Assembly: GCA_035548375.1 (NCBI GenBank)
Contig: DASZTG010000060.1
Coordinates: 1-64,000, forward strand
Reading direction: 5' to 3'
From: JACQAP01 sp035548375
GTDB lineage: Bacteria; Pseudomonadota; Gammaproteobacteria; Burkholderiales; JACQAP01
DNA: 64,000 nt
A program made the position numbers and the translations under genes. The notes under the pieces are model-generated. The model was given only the letters and a program-made list of their open reading frames with translations. It ran no database searches and was not told where the DNA came from. This document shows, in pieces, positions 7,614-15,143 of the stretch (its first letter is position 1; every line of letters begins with the position of its first letter).

Positions 7614-9313
7614 TTGTCTTCCGCCTGGCTGCTCATGCGCATGGCTTCATCGACCGTCGTGCGCCCCGCGATGACCAGCTGGACGGCGTGGTCCATGAGC
7701 GTCTCACCCTCGATCTGCGCGCGGCCCACTGCCATGAAGATTGCCGGATCCGGCTGGTTGGCAGCCTCGACGACCGGCTTCGTCATCTCCAGCATCTCGT
7801 AGACACCGGTGCGTCCGAGGTAGCCGGTGCCGTTGCACTGCGTGCATCCCCGGCCTTTCATGTAGGTTCGCTCGTCGGTGGACGTACCGAGCCGTGCCCG
7901 CATCCACTCGTGCTCGCTCGGGGTAAGCGGCGTGCTCTCCGCGCAGCTTTCGCAAACCAGCCGCAGGAGGCGCTGCGCGACCACGACTTGCAGCGACATC
8001 GCCACCATGTAGCGCGGCGCGCCCATGTCGAGCAGGCGCACGGGCGTGCTCACGGCGTCGTTGGTGTGCAACGTCGAGAAAACCATGTGGCCCGTCATGG
8101 CGGCACGCAGGCCGGTCTCGACGGTGGCCTGGTCGCGCATTTCGCCGACCAGGATGACGTCCGGGTCCTGGCGCAGGGCGGTGCGCAGCACCCGGCTGAA
8201 AGTCAGCTCGATTTTCTCGTGGATCTGCACCTGGTTGATGCCAGGGAGCCGGTACTCGACGGGGTCTTCCACCGTGATGATCTTGCGCTCGGTGGTGTTG
8301 AGCTCGTCCAGCGCCGCATACAGCGTCGTGGTCTTGCCGCTGCCTGTCGGCCCGGTGACCAGCACCATTCCACTCGGCCGGTGGATGATGGAACGCAGGC
8401 GCTGCAGCATCTTCGCCGGCAGCCCGATGCGATCGAGCCCGAGGATGCCGCCGCTCTGGGTCAGCAGCCGCATGACCGCCGATTCGCCGTACTGGGTCGG
8501 CATGGTGGAAATGCGCACGTCCACCTGCGTGTTCCTGACCTTGATGTTGAAGCGTCCGTCCTGGGGCAGGCGCTTCTCGGAAATGTCCAGCCCCGACATC
8601 AGCTTCAGGCGCAACGTCAGGGCCGAGGCTATTTTCTGGTCCGCTTCGGTCTGCACGTGCAGGACGCCGTCGATGCGGAAGCGGATCTGGACCTTGGTCT
8701 CCTGCGGCTCGATGTGCACGTCCGAAGCGCGCACCTGGATCGCGTCCTCGAACACCGATTGCAACAGCTTGACGACCGGCGCATCTTCGAGGCCGGGGGT
8801 CAGGCCCAGGACGGTGAAGTCGGTGGTCTCGCCCAGCTCCTCGCCGAGTTCCTGCGCCAGCCCGCTGATTTCCTCGGTGCGCCGGTAGACGCGATCGATG
8901 GTCTGCAGCAACAAGGACTCGGCCACCACCGCGAGCTGGATGTCCCGCTTGAGGACGCGGTTGATCTCGTCGTAGGCGAACAGGTCGGTCGGGTCCGCCA
9001 TGCCCACCCGGTAAAAGCCGCCCGTTTCCTCGAGCACGATGGCGCGGAACCGGCGCGCGAGCGTCTCCGGCAGGCGCGTCGCGACCTCGGGACGGATGTT
9101 GAAATGCTTCAGGTTGATGAACGGAACCTGCAACTGGCGCGCAAGCGCGCTGCCGATCTGCTCCTCGGTGACATAGCCCGCGTCGATGAATATGCGGCCG
9201 AGCTTGCGGCCACTGCGCTTCTGCTCGTCGAGCGCGGCCTTCAGCTTGTCCTCCGTCAGCAATTTCTGCTGGAGCAGGATCTCGCCCAATCGAATTTTTT
9301 CCGGTCTGCCCAT
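7610..9313 (-). CDS. mshE: MSHA pilus assembly ATPase MshE with MshEN c-di-GMP-binding domain
   Basis: 567 residues. Walker A GPTGSGKTT at 321-329, Asp box VEDPVEY, Walker B DVILVGEMRD at about 385-394, and the following His box STLHTND complete the GspE/PilB motor. A zinc tetracysteine sits at C454/C457 and C490/C493. The N-terminus carries two 24-residue MshEN repeats (8-31 starting RLGEIL, 37-60 starting KLGRIF) separated by 5 residues, as in the c-di-GMP-binding fold of Vibrio MshE; the first repeat has Lys in place of the central Gly. First gene of the operon on this strand. A promoter should lie in 9314-9421. Confidence 0.95.
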   Translation of the reverse strand: MGRPEKIRLGEILLQQKLLTEDKLKAALDEQKRSGRKLGRIFIDAGYVTEEQIGSALARQLQVPFINLKHFNIRPEVATRLPETLARRFRAIVLEETGGFYRVGMADPTDLFAYDEINRVLKRDIQLAVVAESLLLQTIDRVYRRTEEISGLAQELGEELGETTDFTVLGLTPGLEDAPVVKLLQSVFEDAIQVRASDVHIEPQETKVQIRFRIDGVLHVQTEADQKIASALTLRLKLMSGLDISEKRLPQDGRFNIKVRNTQVDVRISTMPTQYGESAVMRLLTQSGGILGLDRIGLPAKMLQRLRSIIHRPSGMVLVTGPTGSGKTTTLYAALDELNTTERKIITVEDPVEYRLPGINQVQIHEKIELTFSRVLRTALRQDPDVILVGEMRDQATVETGLRAAMTGHMVFSTLHTNDAVSTPVRLLDMGAPRYMVAMSLQVVVAQRLLRLVCESCAESTPLTPSEHEWMRARLGTSTDERTYMKGRGCTQCNGTGYLGRTGVYEMLEMTKPVVEAANQPDPAIFMAVGRAQIEGETLMDHAVQLVIAGRTTVDEAMRMSSQAEDK

Positions 9314-9421
9314 CTATGCCCGATTCATACTGAGACGTTCTTTCGGTCTAACTTGAGGTTTAACTTGCAGCCCTTTGAATTACAAGATTAAACTCCTAAA
9401 TCTCGAGATTTGCAACAAAAA
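9314..9421. promoter_or_regulatory. Divergent intergenic region mshE / trmL with a 14-bp palindrome
   Basis: The only space able to drive the msh operon leftward and trmL rightward. It contains a heptamer TAACTTG twice (about 9350-9370) and a perfect palindrome AAATCTCGAGATTT at 9398-9411, ten nt before the trmL ATG and over the place where its ribosome-binding site should be. I could not place convincing -35/-10 boxes. Operator function is only a suggestion. Confidence 0.4.
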
Positions 9422-9883
9422 ATGTTCGATATCGTCCTGTTCGAGCCGGAAATTCCCCCCAATACCGGGAACGTGATCCGGCTTTGCGCCAATACCGGCT
9501 GCCGCCTGCACCTGGTCGAGCCCTTGGGATTTCGACTGGAGGATCGGCAGCTGAAGCGCGCCGGGCTCGACTATCACGAATACGCTTCGGTCCGGGTTCA
9601 CAAGGGCTGGAACGAGTTGCTGCATGCTCTCGGTGGGCGCAAATTTGCCTTTAGCACCAAGGCTCAAGTCCGATTCGACGAAGTCGAATTCGCGCCGGGA
9701 GACGTCCTGGTTTTTGGACCCGAAACGCGCGGGCTACCCGCAGATATATTGGAAAGTTTCGATTCGCAACGGCGATTGCGATTGCCGATGGTGCCCGGCA
9801 GCCGCAGCCTCAACCTGTCGAACGCCGTCGCGGTGGTCGTCTACGAGGCGTGGCGCCAGAGCGGCTACGCCGGGAAGAGTTAG
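9422..9883 (+). CDS. trmL: tRNA (cytidine(34)-2'-O)-methyltransferase TrmL
   Basis: 153 residues of the compact SPOUT methyltransferase family that methylates the wobble position of leucine tRNAs. Family marks: MFDIVLFEPEIPPNTGNVIR at the N-terminus, CANTGCRLHLVEPLGF, FGPETRGLP (SAM-knot loop) and PGSRSLNLSNAVAVVVYEAW near the C-terminus. I chose the ATG at 9422 over a TTG at 9410 because homologues begin MFDIV. The stop codon overlaps that of gpsA, transcribed from the other side. Confidence 0.93.
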   Translation: MFDIVLFEPEIPPNTGNVIRLCANTGCRLHLVEPLGFRLEDRQLKRAGLDYHEYASVRVHKGWNELLHALGGRKFAFSTKAQVRFDEVEFAPGDVLVFGPETRGLPADILESFDSQRRLRLPMVPGSRSLNLSNAVAVVVYEAWRQSGYAGKS

Positions 9884-10875
9884 CGCACGCTCTCTTGTTT
9901 TGGCTCGCGCTGCAAGAGGCTGCTGACGAGATCCGGGGCGGAGGTGGTACCGTCGAGAAGGCTGGAGACGGCCTGGGTGATGGGCATCTCGATGCCCGAC
10001 TTCTGGGCCAGTCGCAAGATCTCGCGCGCGGAGTGCACGCCCTCTGCGACATGGCCCAGTCCGGTGAGGATGCTTTCGAGGGAATGTCCCTGCGCGAGCC
10101 GCAGGCCGACCTGGCGGTTCCTCGACAAGTCGGAAGTGGCAGTCAGCATCAGGTCACCGGCACCGGCGAGCCCCATGAAGGTTTCAGTGCGACCGCCGAG
10201 CCGGATGCCCAGCCGCATGATTTCGGCCAGGCCCCGGGTGATGAGCGCTGCACGCGCGGATGCGCCCAGGTTGAGGCCGTCGCAAACTCCGGCGGCAATG
10301 GCGATCACGTTCTTTGCCGCGCCGGCGGTCTCGACGCCAATCAGGTCATCGCTGGAATAGACGCGCAGGCGGCCCGTGTGAAGCTCGCGCGAAGCAAGCG
10401 CTGCGAAACCGCCATCGGATGAAGCCAGCGTGACAGCCGCCGGAAGGCCGCGGGCGACGTCGGCCGCGAAGCTCGGCCCCGACAGGGCGGCCCGCGGCTG
10501 CATTGCATGCAATTCCTCCTGCGCGACCTGGTGCGGAAACTTGGCAGTTCCCGTTTCGAAGCCCTTGCACAGCCAGACCACGCCGCTGCCATGATGGCCG
10601 GATGCGGCCACGAGTCGCAGGGTCTGGCGCAGCGCCGAGCTGGGAACGGCGACGACGATGAGCTGGCATTGCTCCATGGCCACCGACAGGTCGTCGAGAA
10701 TGCGTATCGAGCCCGGTATCGCCACGTCCGGTAGATAGCGCGCATTGTTGCGGGTTTGCGCAAGCTCGCGGGATTGCTCCCGGTCGCGCACCCACAGGCT
10801 TATCTGGTGGCGGGACGCGAGGGCGATGGCAAGAGCCGTCCCCCACGCACCGGCGCCGAGGACCGCAAGCTTCAT
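9880..10875 (-). CDS. gpsA: Glycerol-3-phosphate dehydrogenase [NAD(P)+]
   Basis: 331 residues. N-terminal dinucleotide-binding motif GAGAWGTA at 7-14, substrate loop LCKGFETGTAKFPHQ, catalytic-Lys region AAKNVIAIAAGVCDG, and C-terminal-domain motif FMGLAGAGDLMLT with RNRQVGLRL. Makes sn-glycerol 3-phosphate for phospholipid synthesis in the cytosol. Its ATG overlaps the stop of the SH3-domain gene, in the common betaproteobacterial order secB-SH3-gpsA. It ends tail to tail with trmL. Confidence 0.96.
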   Translation of the reverse strand: MKLAVLGAGAWGTALAIALASRHQISLWVRDREQSRELAQTRNNARYLPDVAIPGSIRILDDLSVAMEQCQLIVVAVPSSALRQTLRLVAASGHHGSGVVWLCKGFETGTAKFPHQVAQEELHAMQPRAALSGPSFAADVARGLPAAVTLASSDGGFAALASRELHTGRLRVYSSDDLIGVETAGAAKNVIAIAAGVCDGLNLGASARAALITRGLAEIMRLGIRLGGRTETFMGLAGAGDLMLTATSDLSRNRQVGLRLAQGHSLESILTGLGHVAEGVHSAREILRLAQKSGIEMPITQAVSSLLDGTTSAPDLVSSLLQREPKQESVR

Positions 10876-11312
10876 GTGCCCCAGATCTGGCTTAGCTTGA
10901 CGTAGCCGATTGCTCCATCCCGGTGGCGCACTTTCACCCAGCCGGAGGACATCTCGAGCAGGTCGAGGTATACGCCTTTCTCCGCGGTGAAGACGACCGG
11001 CGAAGCGTCACTAGCCGCCTGGCGGATTTCCGCGCTCGCTATCTTCACCATTACCGTCTGCTTGTCGGACAGGTGCGCGTTCTCGATCCAGGCGAAATCG
11101 CCGGCGTCGTCCCTCACCTTGGTCCAGCCTTCGACCTTGACGACCACCTCGACCGGATAACCGCTCGAAAGCACGAACAGTTTTTGCGCCTTGGTCGACG
11201 GGGCGTCGTACAGAATCGCCGCCGGCTCCGTCACCGACTTGAACTCCAGCGCGACCGCTTGCGGGGCGACGAGCAGTCCCGCGATGCCAAGCCAGACGAT
11301 CCTGACGCTCAT
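10872..11312 (-). CDS. Secreted SH3-domain (SH3_4-type) protein
   Basis: 146 residues from the ATG at 11312, which has a consensus AGGAGG six nt upstream. A signal peptide (VWLGIAGLLVAPQAVALEF) is followed by two bacterial SH3 repeats: AILYDAPSTKAQKLFVLSSG with GWTKVRDDAGDFAWI, and SDASPVVFTAEKGVYLDLLE with GWVKVRHRDGAIGYV. Proteins of this type next to secB/gpsA are conserved in betaproteobacteria and presumably bind the cell wall or a periplasmic partner. The exact function is unknown. The stop overlaps the gpsA start, so it is translationally coupled. Confidence 0.88.
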   Translation of the reverse strand: MSVRIVWLGIAGLLVAPQAVALEFKSVTEPAAILYDAPSTKAQKLFVLSSGYPVEVVVKVEGWTKVRDDAGDFAWIENAHLSDKQTVMVKIASAEIRQAASDASPVVFTAEKGVYLDLLEMSSGWVKVRHRDGAIGYVKLSQIWGT

Positions 11313-11320
11313 TGGGCCTC

Positions 11321-11779
11321 CTAGTGGGGAACTCCCGCGCCAGCTTGTGCCTTCGCGTCCCGCTGCGCCTGGAAGATCGCCTCGAAATTCACCGGGTTCA
11401 ACAGCACGGGCGCGAAGCCGGCGCGAACCACCGCGTCGGAAACGACTTCGCGGACGTAGGGATACAGGATGTTCGGGCAGGTGATACCCAGTACCGGCTG
11501 CAGCTCGTCGCCCGGGATGTTGCGTATCTGGAAGACGCCGCCCTGGCTTGCCTCGACGAGGAACACGGTCTTGTCGCCCAATTTCGCCGTCACGGTCACG
11601 CTGACGACAACCTCGAAATACCCTTCGTCTATCGGACTGGCGCTCGAATTCATTTGAATCTCGACTTGCGGCGTGTCGCGCTCGAGATAGATCCTGGGCG
11701 CATTCGGGACTTCGATCGAAAGATCCTTGACGAAGAGTTTTTCGATCGCGAACACCGGTTGCGCGTTTTCCTTGCTCAT
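11321..11779 (-). CDS. secB: Protein-export chaperone SecB
   Basis: 152 residues, normal SecB length. Recognisable strands and loops: FAIEKLFVKDLSIEVPNAP at the N-terminus, FEVVVSVTVTAK, ASQGGVFQIRNI, and the signature LGITCPNILYPYVREVVSDA. C-terminal LNPVNFEAIFQAQ completes the family pattern. A cytosolic homotetramer that keeps preproteins unfolded and hands them to SecA. Followed 8 nt later by the SH3 gene; preceded by grxC at a 36-nt gap. Export via Sec is needed for many envelope proteins in this window. Confidence 0.97.
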   Translation of the reverse strand: MSKENAQPVFAIEKLFVKDLSIEVPNAPRIYLERDTPQVEIQMNSSASPIDEGYFEVVVSVTVTAKLGDKTVFLVEASQGGVFQIRNIPGDELQPVLGITCPNILYPYVREVVSDAVVRAGFAPVLLNPVNFEAIFQAQRDAKAQAGAGVPH

Positions 11780-11815
11780 GACTTTCGTTCTCTTTGATGG
11801 GTAGTGAGGTTGGAT

Positions 11816-12085
11816 TCAGGCGGCAGGCTGCGCCCGCAGCAACGGATCGAGGCCGCCCGCGGCATCGAGCGCGGCGAGGTCGTCGAAGCCGCCGACGTGG
11901 GTCTCGCCGATGTAGATCTGCGGCACCGTCCGCCGCCCGGTGCGATCCATCATTTCCCGGCGGCGCTCCGGCTGCAGGTCGACGCGGATTTTCTCGATTT
12001 CCGCGATGCCCTTGCTCTTGAGCAGGCGTTCCGCCGCGACACAGTAGGGACAAACCGCCGTGCAATACATGCTGATGTTGCTCAT
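11816..12085 (-). CDS. grxC: Glutaredoxin 3
   Basis: 89 residues from the ATG at 12085. Active site CPYC at 12-15 (preceded by MYCTAV), the cis-Pro loop TVPQIYIG, and the glutathione-binding GGFDDLAALD. A dithiol glutaredoxin reducing disulfides with glutathione in the cytosol. Its start overlaps the rhodanese stop by 4 nt, and secB follows. The arrangement rhodanese-grxC-secB is widely conserved in beta- and gammaproteobacteria. Confidence 0.94.
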   Translation of the reverse strand: MSNISMYCTAVCPYCVAAERLLKSKGIAEIEKIRVDLQPERRREMMDRTGRRTVPQIYIGETHVGGFDDLAALDAAGGLDPLLRAQPAA

Positions 12086-12495
12086 TTCTTTTCCACCGGC
12101 ATGTTGGCCTGCTGCCAGGCGCCCATGCCGCCGGCCAGCACCACGACTTCCTTGAATCCGATCTTCCTCAGCGCCGCAGTCGCCGCGTGCGACCGGCCCC
12201 CCGTCTGGCATACCACCAGCGCGGGGCGATTCTTCCATTTCTCCAGCTCGCCGGCGCGCTTGTCGAGCTCGCCGACCGGAATGTTCTTCGCATTGGGGGC
12301 ATGGCCGCCGTTGAACTCGGCGGTTTCACGCACGTCGATCATCACCGCATCTTTGCGATTGAGCATCTCCACCGCCTGCAGCGCGCCGACTTCCGGCACG
12401 CCGCTCATGCGCCGGTTGATGAGCGGCCAGACCAGCATGGAGCCGCTTACCACCGCCGCCAATACCAGCCAGATATTGTTCATTACGAACTTCAC
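12082..12495 (-). CDS. Membrane-anchored rhodanese-like sulfurtransferase
   Basis: 137 residues. One N-terminal membrane helix (WLVLAAVVSGSMLVWPLI) precedes a rhodanese domain: VMIDVRETAEFNGGH, then the active-site loop with nucleophilic Cys in VVCQTGGRSH, and LAGGMGAWQ near the end. I chose the GTG at 12495: it has AGGGGA upstream and overlaps the previous gene's stop as GTGA. An ATG four codons in (12483) is the alternative. Probably handles persulfide sulfur at the inner membrane; the acceptor is unknown. Confidence 0.88.
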   Translation of the reverse strand: MKFVMNNIWLVLAAVVSGSMLVWPLINRRMSGVPEVGALQAVEMLNRKDAVMIDVRETAEFNGGHAPNAKNIPVGELDKRAGELEKWKNRPALVVCQTGGRSHAATAALRKIGFKEVVVLAGGMGAWQQANMPVEKK

Positions 12496-14231
12496 TTCGT
12501 TCCCCTGTCTTGTTGCGCGTTCGCGTATGCCAGCAGCTCGGCTATGCCCGGCTCGGATGCGGAAGCCTTTTCCAGAACCCCGATGATGCCTTCGCCGGCG
12601 CCGCGATAGTTTGCCTGCGCGAGATCCCATTGCCGATGGGCGGCGCCAGCCTGTCCATCCAGGGCCAGCAGCGCGGCGTGACGGTATACCACGTCGGCCG
12701 ACGGCGCAAAATGCATTACCGCCTCGTTAACCACCAGCTTGTCCTCGATTTGCTCCCGGTTGAGCGCGATCGTCCGCGACAGCGCCAGCTCGACGTAAGG
12801 CGTAAACAGCGAATGTTGCTGCAACCCCAGCAGGATTTCCGTCGTGCTGCGCCCGTCCGTGCCGGCAGAAGGAGTTTGAATCCGATGTAGCGATTGGAGC
12901 GTGCGATAGTCCTGGTAGGTGTTCGCTGCAGCCACCCAACCCAGCAATACGACGAGGATCAAAATCCGCCTGCCGCCGATCCTGACCGCCGCGGAATCGG
13001 TCGCGCCCATGAGCACGGCAGCGATGCCCAGGAAGTAGGCGTACCACAGCGGGTACTCTAGCATACTGTGGATGCCCAATATGACGGCTACCGACATCGT
13101 CCAAAGCATCGGCGGTGAAATCTGCTGCTTGCGAATGCCGGCGAGCCAGCAGGCGATGCCCGCAGCCAGCACGGCAATGCCGGCGAGGCCGAATTCGGCC
13201 ATCAAGTGCAATACGAGGTTATGGCCGTTGTCGTACTGGACTTCGCCCATCCACTGGTAGGGCAACTGCGCATTGCGCAGGAAATGCTGCCAGGGAAACT
13301 GCCGGAACCCCTGGCCGAGCACGGGCGCATCCTTGAACATCAGCCAGCATTCGTACCAGAGGCGGGAGCGCACGTCCGGGTCTGCTTTCGCGGCAAACAG
13401 GCGGTCGGTCACGGTTTCCATCTGCAGCACCGTGGAACCCGCCAGCGATTCAACGATCACCTGCGCGATGACGAACGCGACGACCACTGACGCGCCGAAC
13501 CAGAGAAGGCGCGAGGCCGCCGGCGACGGCCTCAGCTTTCGATGCACGAGCGCAAGGAAAAGCAAGGCCGGCAGATACAGCCAGACGGCGCGGGAGCCGG
13601 ATTCGGCGAGGACGACCAGGGACGGCAGGACGGCGGCGATGACTAACCCCATCCGGATCCGGCCGGATGCGTACAGGAAGCCGAGCGAGGCGATGCCGAG
13701 GCACAGGTAGTCGGCGAAATGGTTGGGCTGGCCGGTATTGGCGTAGATGCGACCGTGTGCCTGGGGCACGATGAACGGCGTCAGCAGCGACGGAATGCCC
13801 CACAACTGCAGCACGCCGATCACTGCGCTGGTCAGCGCGCCGGCGATGACGAACCATGACAAGGCCGTGACCAGGGCTTCGAGCCCGAATATTTCCCTCA
13901 GCCGCCAGGCAAGCGCCGCCATGGCGACAGCCCAGACCAGGTAGAGCACTGCCAGCAGGTTCGTCTGGACATAGACGTCGCGTCCGAGGGCAACGTCCAG
14001 CAGCACCAGGGCCGCGAAGCCGAGGAACATGAGGCTCGTCCGCGGCAGCCGGATTTCCGGCCATGTCGATTTGCCGGAGAGCACCGTGAGCGCCGCGAGG
14101 CCGAGCACGAAGGCAGTGGTCTCGCCGTAGAAGCTGGAGATCGGCGCGAAAAAATTGGGACTCAGGAAGGGAAGCACCCAGGCAAGGCCGACGAGGATGA
14201 GCGACAGCCTTGCCCGCAACGGCACGCGCAC
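12492..14231 (-). CDS. pglL: PglL-family O-oligosaccharyltransferase (Wzy_C domain)
   Basis: 579 residues with about 11-12 membrane helices and a C-terminal periplasmic tail. The motif GRIYANTGQPNHFADYL (about 160-176) is the PglL_A signature, and the central QWMGEVQYDNGHNLVLHLMA holds the Wzy_C loop with its conserved His. The tail from about 430 matches the Wzy_C_2-type extension. Enzymes of this family move lipid-linked glycan onto Ser/Thr of pilins or other periplasmic proteins; a WaaL role is less likely given the PglL_A motif. The first in-frame start is GTG at 14231 with a weak ribosome-binding site, so the start is uncertain by a few residues. It shares a GTGA overlap with the rhodanese. 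Confidence 0.82.
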   Translation of the reverse strand: MRVPLRARLSLILVGLAWVLPFLSPNFFAPISSFYGETTAFVLGLAALTVLSGKSTWPEIRLPRTSLMFLGFAALVLLDVALGRDVYVQTNLLAVLYLVWAVAMAALAWRLREIFGLEALVTALSWFVIAGALTSAVIGVLQLWGIPSLLTPFIVPQAHGRIYANTGQPNHFADYLCLGIASLGFLYASGRIRMGLVIAAVLPSLVVLAESGSRAVWLYLPALLFLALVHRKLRPSPAASRLLWFGASVVVAFVIAQVIVESLAGSTVLQMETVTDRLFAAKADPDVRSRLWYECWLMFKDAPVLGQGFRQFPWQHFLRNAQLPYQWMGEVQYDNGHNLVLHLMAEFGLAGIAVLAAGIACWLAGIRKQQISPPMLWTMSVAVILGIHSMLEYPLWYAYFLGIAAVLMGATDSAAVRIGGRRILILVVLLGWVAAANTYQDYRTLQSLHRIQTPSAGTDGRSTTEILLGLQQHSLFTPYVELALSRTIALNREQIEDKLVVNEAVMHFAPSADVVYRHAALLALDGQAGAAHRQWDLAQANYRGAGEGIIGVLEKASASEPGIAELLAYANAQQDRGTK

Positions 14232-14393
14232 GCCAGAATTCGAATACGTCAGATCAGGCCTTTCATCGCGAACGCGGAGAACTCAGGCAACGCCTTGAGC
14301 CGGGACGCGAGCCGAGGCTGGGAATACAATCATTCTATCCGGCCGTTGCCGCATCCGCATTCTCCAATCTTCCATCATCCGACCGATACTCCA

Positions 14394-15143
14394 ATGAACA
14401 AGATCGTGCTGTTGCGCCATGGCGAAAGCGTCTGGAACAAGGAAAACCGGTTTACCGGCTGGACCGACGTCGACCTTTCGGACAAAGGCGTCGAGGAGGC
14501 CCGCGAGGCCGGACAATTGCTAAAGAAGGAAGGCTTTACCTTCGATCTCGCCCATGGCTCCGTGCTCAGGCGCGCGATCCGCACGATGTGGATCGTGCTG
14601 AACGAGCTGGAACTGCACTGGATCCCGCAGCAGCTTTCGTGGCGGCTCAACGAGCGTCACTACGGATCGTTGCAGGGATTGAACAAGGCGGACATGGCGC
14701 AGCGCTACGGCCCCGAGCAAATCCTCGTCTGGCGGCGCAGCTACGACACGCCGCCGCCCGCGCTGGAAAAAAGCGACGAACGCTATCCCGGCAACGATCG
14801 GCGCTACGCCGCGATGAAACCGGCCGACATACCGGTCACGGAATGCCTCAAGGACACCGTGGCGCGCTTCCTGCCGCACTGGAACGATGTCATCGCGCCG
14901 CAAGTCAGATCCGGCAAGCGCGTTCTCGTCGCGGCACACGGCAATACTATCCGCGCGCTGGTGAAGTACCTCGACAATGTTTCCGAAAAGGACATCGTGG
15001 AGCTCAACATCCCGACGGGAATTCCGCTCGTGTACGAACTCGACGACGCGCTGAAGCCGCTGCGCCACTACTATCTCGGCGACCCGGAGAAGGCCAGGAA
15101 GGCCGCCGCCGCGGTGGCGGCCCAGGCACGCGGAAAGTCTTGA
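14394..15143 (+). CDS. gpmA: 2,3-bisphosphoglycerate-dependent phosphoglycerate mutase
   Basis: 249 residues. Phospho-acceptor motif LRHGESVWN near residue 8, the GWTDVDLSDKG and HYGSLQGLNK segments, and the second catalytic His in VAAHGNTIRALVKYLD. Interconverts 3- and 2-phosphoglycerate in glycolysis. The start is the ATG at 14394; a longer TTG reading from 14295 adds a non-conserved extension. TACAAT about 65 nt upstream could be a -10 box. The stop overlaps the TTG start of envC. Confidence 0.96.
   Translation: MNKIVLLRHGESVWNKENRFTGWTDVDLSDKGVEEAREAGQLLKKEGFTFDLAHGSVLRRAIRTMWIVLNELELHWIPQQLSWRLNERHYGSLQGLNKADMAQRYGPEQILVWRRSYDTPPPALEKSDERYPGNDRRYAAMKPADIPVTECLKDTVARFLPHWNDVIAPQVRSGKRVLVAAHGNTIRALVKYLDNVSEKDIVELNIPTGIPLVYELDDALKPLRHYYLGDPEKARKAAAAVAAQARGKS

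Noticed and set aside
5772..9391. Long plus-strand frames opposite mshG and mshE (up to 567 codons)
   Set aside because: They mirror the conserved minus-strand genes; high GC makes antisense frames open. Composition is His/Arg-rich without motifs.
14210..15139. N-terminal 310 codons of the long frame that ends in envC
   Set aside because: They run out of frame through gpmA and encode a low-complexity basic sequence. The envC signal peptide begins at the TTG at 15140.
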